A DNA stretch of 64,000 nucleotides from Archangium lipolyticum (GTDB taxonomy: Bacteria; Myxococcota; Myxococcia; Myxococcales; Myxococcaceae). The translations under genes and the position numbers were made by a program. Where the stretch lies: positions 434,001-498,000 of the forward strand of contig NZ_JANKBZ010000003.1 in the NCBI RefSeq assembly GCF_024623785.1, read 5' to 3'. The notes below the pieces were generated by a model. It worked only from the letters and a program-made list of their open reading frames with translations. It did no database searches and was not told the origin of the DNA. This document shows, in pieces, positions 58,701 to 64,000 of the stretch (position 1 is the first letter of the stretch; every line of letters starts with the position of its first letter).

Positions 58701-61022
58701 GAAGGTGAAGGCGTGCTCCCGCTCCCAGGAGTCCCCCGGGAGGAGCTGGAGGGCCGCCGTGAAATAGGAGACGGCCGAGCGGTGCGCGGTCGAGGCCTGG
58801 GCCTTCCTGCCCGCCTCGGCGTTCAGACGTGCCACGTCGTGGCGCTCCTCGGGTGCGAGGATCAGCTCCGCTCCGGCGTTGAGCTGGTTCACGACGTCGA
58901 AGACCCGCTCCCGCATCTCCTCCGGGGACAGGCTCGCCCGCAGCAGGCGGCCGATGCGCAGGTGGACGGCCTTGCGCTGCTCCTCGGGGATGAGGGCATG
59001 GGCGGCCTGCTGGATGCGGTCGTGGAGGAAGCGGTACTGCTCCGAGCCGCTGCGCATCAACTGGCCATCCTGGAGCGCGGACTCGAGCCCCCGCTCCACC
59101 TCCCCCACCGGCAGGTCGGAGATGATGGAGAGCGTCTGGAGGGGGAAGACATTGCCCGCGCAGGCCGACAGGCTCAGCAGGTGCTGCGTCACCTCGGGGA
59201 GCTGGCGCAGCTTGCCCGCCATGAAGTCGACGACGTTGTCGGAGTAGCCCCGCGCCCGGACGCCTTCGGCATCCCACCGCCAGGAGCCCTCGGGCGTGCG
59301 GGTCAGCAGCCCGTCCTGGTTCAGCGTCCGCATCAGCTGGATGAAGAAGAACGGGTTGCCGCCGGTCTTCTCGTGCACCTGGGCGGAGAGGGGCTCGATG
59401 AGCTCCTGGCCCGCGCCCGGGAGTGCGTCGGCGATGAGCCGCTGGAGCTGCTCCAGGCTCAACGGTTCGAGCCGGATGTCGGTCACCCGGACACGCTCCT
59501 TGAGCATCTCCTGGCGTGCCAGCATCAGCGGGTGGGACGGGGAGACCTCGTTGTCCCGGTAGGCCCCCACCAGCAACAGCGGTGGGGTGTCCGGATGGGA
59601 GATGAGGTGCTGGATGAGCCGGAGGCTGGCCGGGTCCGCCCACTGCAGGTCGTCCAGGAACACGACGAGGGGGTGCTCGGACGTGGAGACGGCGCCGAGG
59701 AACCGCTGGAAGACGCGGTTGAAGCGGGCCTGCGCCTCGGTGGGTGGAAGCTCCGGGAGCGGGGGCTGCTTGCCCACGACGAGCTCCAACTGCGGAACCA
59801 GCTCCACGAGGAGCTGTCCATGTCCCTCCCAGGCCTCCCGCAGGCGCTCGCGCCAGACCTCGAGCTCCGCGTCGGTACCGGCCAGCAGTTGCTGCACCAG
59901 ACCGCGGATGGCCTGGGCCAGGGTGGCGTAGGGAATGCCCCGCTGGAACTGGTCGAACTTGCCCTGGAGGAAGATGCCGCGCCGCTGCGCGACCGGCCGG
60001 TACAGCTCATGGACCACCGCGGACTTCCCGATGCCCGAGTAGCCGCTGATGAGGAGCAGCTCCGGGCTCCCTCCCTGGGAGATCCGCTCGAAGGCGCTCA
60101 CCAGGGTGGCGACCTGCGTGTCGCGCCCGTAGAGCCGCTGGGGCATCTGGAAGTGGGGGGAGATGTCGTGCGCGCCCAGCGGGAACTCCTCGCGCACGCC
60201 CCGGCGCAGGTCGTCCCGGCACCGCTCGAGGTCCGCCTTCAGCCCCTCCGCGCTCTGGTAGCGCTCCTCGGCCACCTTGGCCAGGAGCTTCATCACGATG
60301 GCGGACAGGACGGGAGGGAGGCCCGGAACACGCTCGTGCGGAGGCCTCGGGAGCTGGGCCATGTGCGCGTGGAACCACTCGAGCGCGTCGCGGCCGTGGA
60401 AGGGCAGCGTGCCCGTGAGGAGCTCGTAGAACGTCACCCCCAGGGAGTAGAGGTCGCTGCGGTGATCCACCGAGCGGTTCATCCGCCCGGTCTGCTCCGG
60501 GGACATGTAGGCCGGCGTCCCCTCGATGAGCGTGGTGGACACCGCGTCCACGTGCTCCACCGTCTGGAGGATGGCCGTCCCGAAGTCGATGATGCGCGCC
60601 TCGCCCGAGGGCAGGAGGATGAGGTTGGAGGGCTTGAGGTCCTTGTGGATGACGCCGTGACGGTGGATCTCCGCCAGGGTCTCCGACAGGGAGATGGCCA
60701 GCTCCAGGAACCGCTCCACCCCCAGCGGACGGCCAACGCCCTCGGACAGGGCCTTGCCACCAGCGCCCTCCAGCAGGAGCACCGGGCGTCCCTGGCTCTG
60801 CTCGCACCCCAGGGTCCTGGCGACGCCGCGCACGTCCCGGAGCTTGTGCAGGATGGCGTGTTCCCGCCGGTAGCGCTCGGCCTCCCGAGCACCGGAGTGC
60901 TGCGCCACCGGCATCTTGACGATGACAGGCAGGCGATCGGCGTCCCGCCTCGCGTTGTAGAGGATGCTTGCCCCCGTCGACTTGAGCGTGTCGAGGAGGG
61001 TGTAGCCAGGAACGTTCACCAT
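55719..61022 (-). CDS. Trifunctional Ser/Thr kinase - AAA ATPase - GAF - histidine kinase
   Basis: 1767 residues, cytoplasmic. Order: Ser/Thr kinase (about 7-265; GVIHKDLKPSNLILL, IIDFGTA, GTPAYMSPEQTGRMNRSVDH), AAA/PknB-type ATPase (about 295-640; LYGRDTQVATLV, ISGYSGIGKSAVVHEL, VVFLDDLQWADPASL), long TPR-like helical region, GAF domain (about 1310-1450), coiled coil, and histidine kinase (about 1490-1767; ASNVLHNVGNVLTSAVVNME, LINLISNARFAL, DNGIGIEPEVQAKLFSHGF, GHGFGLHSSALAAQMLGG). This architecture is known from cyanobacteria and myxobacteria. HKD replaces HRD in the kinase. No response regulator is adjacent. It begins 298 nt from the divergent ErcA-like gene. Confidence 0.95.
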   Translation of the reverse strand: MVNVPGYTLLDTLKSTGASILYNARRDADRLPVIVKMPVAQHSGAREAERYRREHAILHKLRDVRGVARTLGCEQSQGRPVLLLEGAGGKALSEGVGRPLGVERFLELAISLSETLAEIHRHGVIHKDLKPSNLILLPSGEARIIDFGTAILQTVEHVDAVSTTLIEGTPAYMSPEQTGRMNRSVDHRSDLYSLGVTFYELLTGTLPFHGRDALEWFHAHMAQLPRPPHERVPGLPPVLSAIVMKLLAKVAEERYQSAEGLKADLERCRDDLRRGVREEFPLGAHDISPHFQMPQRLYGRDTQVATLVSAFERISQGGSPELLLISGYSGIGKSAVVHELYRPVAQRRGIFLQGKFDQFQRGIPYATLAQAIRGLVQQLLAGTDAELEVWRERLREAWEGHGQLLVELVPQLELVVGKQPPLPELPPTEAQARFNRVFQRFLGAVSTSEHPLVVFLDDLQWADPASLRLIQHLISHPDTPPLLLVGAYRDNEVSPSHPLMLARQEMLKERVRVTDIRLEPLSLEQLQRLIADALPGAGQELIEPLSAQVHEKTGGNPFFFIQLMRTLNQDGLLTRTPEGSWRWDAEGVRARGYSDNVVDFMAGKLRQLPEVTQHLLSLSACAGNVFPLQTLSIISDLPVGEVERGLESALQDGQLMRSGSEQYRFLHDRIQQAAHALIPEEQRKAVHLRIGRLLRASLSPEEMRERVFDVVNQLNAGAELILAPEERHDVARLNAEAGRKAQASTAHRSAVSYFTAALQLLPGDSWEREHAFTFELHLQRAISEFMSGNPAGARQLSLTLRPRARTPAEIAAVTCLRGDIHVAANESEEAVACLLDGLAALGMPMSPHPSWDEVLAANEEVWALMGERSIESLVDLPLMTDPDTKAAMNILSALFAPALFTDLNLLILHLSRMVLLCLRHGNTESAVNGYAWYGLMQGHCFKKYREGHAFASLACAIVECHDFSVSRGKALYGMELVNHWTRPLSISVELIREAFQHAVPAGDFQTACYCCNHTVTDLLALGHSLEEVYQESVARLDFVRKAGLQASQDVIVFSQRYVQQLRGLSPSFGSLSGEDFQEESFEALMVSAPVSTVMCWYLILKLQARFMSGAYEEARQALVRAGKILWSSVGHIQLFDYHLYSALTLAACYEDATPETRREYLEALRRHHAQLEEWASHCPENFRAAERLVSAELARCLGMQDEAMYAYDAALQAAREHGFLQNAGLAAELAARFWRERRVPTIALPYAREARDAYRKWGAEGKVRHLEERWPLLVASVEGLDSTSHDTSSTQLDALSVVKAQQAISGEIVLERLVTTLMEVAIENAGAQRGALLLPHGNSLRIAAISNDSEDGVQVFPEEEAHPECLPLTLLAYVRRTCEHVLIGDASRPHSFSSDAYLERGLARAVLCLPLMRKEGLAGVLYLENRLAAEAFTPSRLTLLGHIASQAAISIENARLYDEVQRAETALRHAKDELERRVDERTQELKQTQVRLVETARAVGMTEIASNVLHNVGNVLTSAVVNMEMTRQAVGASRIVRVRQVATLLEEHRGQLADFFTKDPRGERLIEYLSALADELLTEQTDLQENLEAMNRHIEHIRAIVQVQQTYAKTSLLLEECDLAQLVDDALRIQQEALKRHGVDVTLQIDRVPRVRLDKHKVLQILINLISNARFALDGMPEGQRRMTVRLTAGNGHACLQVVDNGIGIEPEVQAKLFSHGFTTRKDGHGFGLHSSALAAQMLGGSLTLESEGPYRGATATLEIPLTPDTV

Positions 61023-61320
61023 GGAGACCGTCGGGAGGCGTGTGTCGTCGGCTCGCTCGTTGATGACCTGGAGCTCAGCCTACCAGAAAATTGTCGGATT
61101 CTTAAAATTAGAGGACAGCGTCCCTACCGGGATTCTCCCCACCTCCCCTGCCGAGGCATGCACGGGGGATGGGCCGCGAGGCATGAGGCCTTGCGCATCG
61201 CTCTTTCTTGGGTCCACTCGCCCCCCTGACAGGTCCTACCCAGGGGTAACCGCCGACTCTACATTTACGGGAAGGGGGTTGCCTACTCGATGCCGGTCCG
61301 GGCAACCATTCATTCGTCTC

Positions 61321-62484
61321 ATGACGACGCCGAGTACAGAGCTCCGAAAGTTCGTCGCGCCCGAGATCGTCTACGGCCCGGGTTCGAGGAGTCTGGTCGG
61401 CCGCTATGCGCGTAACCTTGGCGCGACCCGGGTCCTCGTCGTGTCCGATCCCGGCGTGGTCCTGGCGGGCTGGCTTCGGGATGCCTTTGCGTCACTGGAG
61501 CGAGAGGGGGTGCTCTATCACCTCTTCGCGGACGTGAGCCCCAACCCCCGGGCCCAGGAGGTACATCGGGGAGTCGAGGTCTACCAGCAAGAGCACTGTG
61601 ATGCCCTGGTGGCCGTCGGGGGCGGAAGCCCCATGGACTGTGCGAAGGGGATTGGCATCGTCCTGGCCAACAAGGAGAACATCCTCACGTTCGAGGGCGT
61701 GGATCGGATCGCCAGGCCCATCCCTCCGCTCGTCTGCGTCCCGACAACCGCGGGGAGCTCGGCGGATGTCTCCCAGTTCGCGATCATCACGGACACCGAG
61801 CGCCGTCTGAAGGTCTCCATCATCAGCAAGGCGATCGTCCCCGATATCTCGCTCGTCGACTGCGATACCACGAGGACGCTCACGCCCTTTCTCATCGCCT
61901 GCAGCGGCATGGACGCCTTCGTGCACGGAATCGAGGCCTTTGTCTCGAATGCCCACTCGACACTCACGGATGTGTATGCGCTCGCGGCGATCTCGCTCAT
62001 CTGGAACAACCTGCCAGCGGCCATGGAGAACCCTCTCGATGAGGCCGCTCGCCGTCATTTGATGGAAGGCAGCCTCGAGGCCGGGCTCGCTTTTTCGAAC
62101 ACCTCGCTCGGTGCCGTGCATGCCATGGCCCATGCCATGGGAGGGCTCGTCGACAACCCTCACGGGGAAGCAAACACCCTCCTCGTCGACCACGTCGTGG
62201 CCTTCAACTACGAGGCGGCACCCGAGCGCTTCGACCTCATCGCGGAGAAGCTGGGGCTCGAGCCCGCCAGACTCGCGCCGGGCAGGCGCAAGGAGGCGCT
62301 TCTCACCGCGATCCGGCAACTCAAGCACAGCTCGGGCCTGGCTCCGAGGCTGCGGGACAAGGGAATCTCACGCTCCGATATTCCCTTCCTCGCCCGGAAT
62401 GCCCTCGCGGACCCGTGCATGGCAACGAACCCACGTCGCATGACACTCCGCGACGTGGAGGTGCTGTATGAACAAGCCTTTTGA
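61321..62484 (+). CDS. Iron-containing alcohol dehydrogenase, ErcA-like
   Basis: 387 residues, group III (iron-activated) alcohol dehydrogenase. Nucleotide site GGGSPMDCAKGIGIVLA and PTTAGSSADVSQFAII; metal ligands Asp and His in GMDAFVHGIEAFVS, His in VHAMAHAMGGLVDNPHGEAN. All expected metal ligands are present, so the enzyme could be active. It resembles ErcA, an alcohol-dehydrogenase-like regulatory protein of the ethanol-oxidation regulon of Pseudomonas, which is frequently next to a sensor kinase. Here the histidine kinase gene overlaps its 3' end by 17 nt, which supports that reading. Confidence 0.85.
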   Translation: MTTPSTELRKFVAPEIVYGPGSRSLVGRYARNLGATRVLVVSDPGVVLAGWLRDAFASLEREGVLYHLFADVSPNPRAQEVHRGVEVYQQEHCDALVAVGGGSPMDCAKGIGIVLANKENILTFEGVDRIARPIPPLVCVPTTAGSSADVSQFAIITDTERRLKVSIISKAIVPDISLVDCDTTRTLTPFLIACSGMDAFVHGIEAFVSNAHSTLTDVYALAAISLIWNNLPAAMENPLDEAARRHLMEGSLEAGLAFSNTSLGAVHAMAHAMGGLVDNPHGEANTLLVDHVVAFNYEAAPERFDLIAEKLGLEPARLAPGRRKEALLTAIRQLKHSSGLAPRLRDKGISRSDIPFLARNALADPCMATNPRRMTLRDVEVLYEQAF

Positions 62485-63724
62485 TGAAGCGCCTGAAGAG
62501 CCCGTGACCTGGGAGGCGCTGCGAGACGCCATCATCGGGCTTGGCGAGCGCTCGATTCGCAAGAGCTACTACGGCGCGCTGCAGGAGCGCATCACGGAGC
62601 TTGCTCGCTTCCGGACGCTGCTCGACGAGACCCAGGAGGCCATCATCGTCACGGAGTTGCCCACCCTCCGGGTCGTGGACGCCAACCGGAAGGGGCTGTG
62701 GATGCTCGGTGCTTCCAGCACCGCTCAGCTCTGCCAGCCGCTCGAATCCTTCTTCGCTTCGCACGAGTGGCGCATGCTCGAGGCGTGCGTCCACCCGAGC
62801 GGGAGGGAGCCCAGACCGGGCCCGGGACTGCTGTCGCTCCAGCGAGAGGGCGAGGAGCGGGTGCTCGAGCTCTCCATCCGCCAGGATACGTTCGGCCAGC
62901 GCCAATACCTGGTCATCATCGCCCGCGATGTCACGGAGCGGATGAGAATCGAGCAGGCGCTCCGTGCGGCGAAGGAGGAGGCGGAGGCGGCGGCTCGAGC
63001 GAAGGCGCAGTTCCTCGGCATCGCGTCCCATGAGTTGCGTACTCCCCTCACTTCCCTGATGCTCCTGCTGCAGCAGGGGGCCCGGCGGACCGGGCAGGAG
63101 GCCCGTGGAGGCGAGCTGTTCAACCGGATGCTCCGCCTGGCCCGCCGGCTCGCCGTCCTGGTCGAGGATCTGCTCGAGGTCTCCCGCCTGGAGCACGATC
63201 AGATCGTCATGAGGCCCACGCACATCGATCTGCGAGCGCTCGTGGCCGATGTGGTGGCGGACTTCCGCACCCGTGCGCCCGACCGGCATTTCAGTCTTCG
63301 ACTGCCTTCGGAACCAGCGTACGTCGAGGCGGACACCACCCGCGTCGTGCAGGTGCTCTCGAATCTCCTGGAGAACGCTGACAAGTACTCACGCGAAGGA
63401 GCTCCCGTCGAGGTCCGTCTCGAGAGGATGGAAGGGATGGCTCGCGTGTGGGTGAGCGACCAGGGGCCGGTCATCCCCGAGGATCAACGCGCCCTGCTCT
63501 TCACGCCCTTCGGGCGCCTGAGGGAAGTGGGACAGGACTCTCCGGGGCTCGGACTGGGTCTCTACATTTCCCGCCAGCTCGCCGAGCTCCAGGGAGGACA
63601 GCTGCGTCTGGAGCCGGCGGATGGCCGAGGCACGACCTTCACCTTCTCCCTGCCACTCGTCTCCAGGCCGGACCGCGGGGATGCTGACCAGGAGCTCGCC
63701 CCCGTTCAGCCGACAGCGAGCTGA
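62468..63724 (+). CDS. PAS sensor histidine kinase coupled to ErcA-like gene
   Basis: 418 residues, no membrane helix, so a soluble sensor. PAS domain (about 45-155; LDETQEAIIVTELPTLRVVD), coiled coil, HisKA with phospho-acceptor His in LGIASHELRTPLTSLMLLLQ, and HATPase_c (LSNLLENADKYSREGAPVEV, VSDQGPVIPEDQ, LGLGLYISRQLAELQGG). The G1 box is VSDQGPVI rather than DxGxGI. Overlaps the upstream gene by 17 nt and is therefore co-expressed. No response regulator lies within the window. Confidence 0.93.
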   Translation: MNKPFDEAPEEPVTWEALRDAIIGLGERSIRKSYYGALQERITELARFRTLLDETQEAIIVTELPTLRVVDANRKGLWMLGASSTAQLCQPLESFFASHEWRMLEACVHPSGREPRPGPGLLSLQREGEERVLELSIRQDTFGQRQYLVIIARDVTERMRIEQALRAAKEEAEAAARAKAQFLGIASHELRTPLTSLMLLLQQGARRTGQEARGGELFNRMLRLARRLAVLVEDLLEVSRLEHDQIVMRPTHIDLRALVADVVADFRTRAPDRHFSLRLPSEPAYVEADTTRVVQVLSNLLENADKYSREGAPVEVRLERMEGMARVWVSDQGPVIPEDQRALLFTPFGRLREVGQDSPGLGLGLYISRQLAELQGGQLRLEPADGRGTTFTFSLPLVSRPDRGDADQELAPVQPTAS

Positions 63725-63735
63725 CGATGAGCGCA

Positions 63736-64000
63736 TCAGGCCGTGGGTCGCGGTGATACGGGGAACTCGCCAATCGCCCGGATGCCCTCGTCCGATACCA
63801 GGAGAACCTCGTTGGTGAGCGGGTACCCGGAGCCCGTGTACTCGCGCACCACCACGCCTCCGAGCCGCCCCAACAGGCCGGTGTCGCTCGAGCGCAAGGC
63901 ATAGAAGAAGTCCCGGCACGGAATCACCACGATCACGGGCCAGCCGAGCGTGGCCTTCATCGCCGCCCGGAATCCGGGGCCGAGCAACAGTGAAGCCTTG
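63736..64000 (-). CDS. DUF1444-like protein, 3' part only
   Basis: The frame is open to the right edge, so only the last about 88 residues are visible. They read PVIVVIPCRDFFYALRSSDT then YPLTNEVLLVSDEGIRAIGE, which resembles the C-terminal region of DUF1444/YtpQ-like proteins (IxVPxxDxL and YPLTxxVFLxxxxG). Function unknown. Convergent with the histidine kinase gene, 11 nt between stops. Confidence 0.5.
   Translation of the reverse strand, partial: KASLLLGPGFRAAMKATLGWPVIVVIPCRDFFYALRSSDTGLLGRLGGVVVREYTGSGYPLTNEVLLVSDEGIRAIGEFPVSPRPTA

Noticed and set aside
1-64000. rRNA, tRNA, insertion sequences, integrase or phage genes
   Set aside because: None was found on either strand; the remnants at 46.8-49.7 kb have no transposase or integrase with them.

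Overview
The window is GC-rich chromosomal DNA of a Gram-negative predatory-type bacterium, most likely a myxobacterium of the Cystobacterineae (Archangium/Cystobacter/Melittangium type). This placement is inferred from gene content; no marker gene was compared. The supporting signs are Kelch-repeat and Cys-rich lipoproteins, giant kinases that join a Ser/Thr kinase to WD40 repeats or to AAA and histidine-kinase domains, a 25-repeat IPT/TIG lipoprotein with a MYXO-CTERM-like tail, two P450s and several TetR-controlled detoxification loci. No rRNA, tRNA, CRISPR array or intact insertion sequence was seen.

Layout. 1-2115: 3' part of a BNR/sortilin-like beta-propeller protein. 2190-5355 (minus): PepSY membrane protein, TonB-dependent receptor and Cys-rich lipoprotein, joined by 4-nt overlaps. 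5472-7175: secreted propeller protein made of two nearly identical halves. 7278-12810: a TetR gene divergent from a GT1 glycosyltransferase, a DHA2 exporter, UDP-glucose 6-dehydrogenase and a small membrane protein, with a strong promoter flanked by twin palindromes. I read this as a possible glucuronidation-and-efflux operon. 12824-18700 (minus): a secreted-looking protein with a hydrophobic hairpin and an 11-residue amphipathic repeat, a trigger-factor-like chaperone lacking the ribosome-docking domain, and a Ser/Thr kinase-WD40 protein. This is the other strong candidate for an undescribed system. 18982-21254: VAO-type flavoprotein and RibD-like reductase. 21311-23078: TetR and a DUF2306 membrane protein, divergent across a phased operator array. 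22970-26966 (minus): a TetR-type regulator with two DNA-binding domains, a rifampin-phosphotransferase-like enzyme and a permease, all with 4-nt overlaps.

27084-33037: Uma2 nuclease-fold protein, a methyltransferase divergent from a MerR regulator, and an operon of two methyltransferases plus a YfhO-like membrane protein. 33151-46674: surface proteins (two lipoproteins, a Kelch lipoprotein, a triple-DUF4082 protein, and the giant IPT/TIG lipoprotein). 46827-49739: a probable acquired or decayed patch with a PD-(D/E)XK plus DUF2075 helicase-like protein and remnants of MarR and AraC regulators. 49938-55706: two divergent P450s, a Kelch lipoprotein and an aldehyde dehydrogenase. 55719-63724: a 1767-residue Ser/Thr kinase/AAA/GAF/histidine kinase, divergent from an ErcA-like Fe-alcohol dehydrogenase that overlaps a PAS histidine kinase. 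The right edge cuts a DUF1444-like gene.

A shared design links three loci (8 kb, 22 kb, 27 kb): a TetR-family gene sits next to a sigma70-like promoter with an exact 17-nt spacer, and perfect or near-perfect dyads overlap the -35 and/or -10 boxes. This gives unusually clear, testable operator predictions for three small-molecule-response systems.
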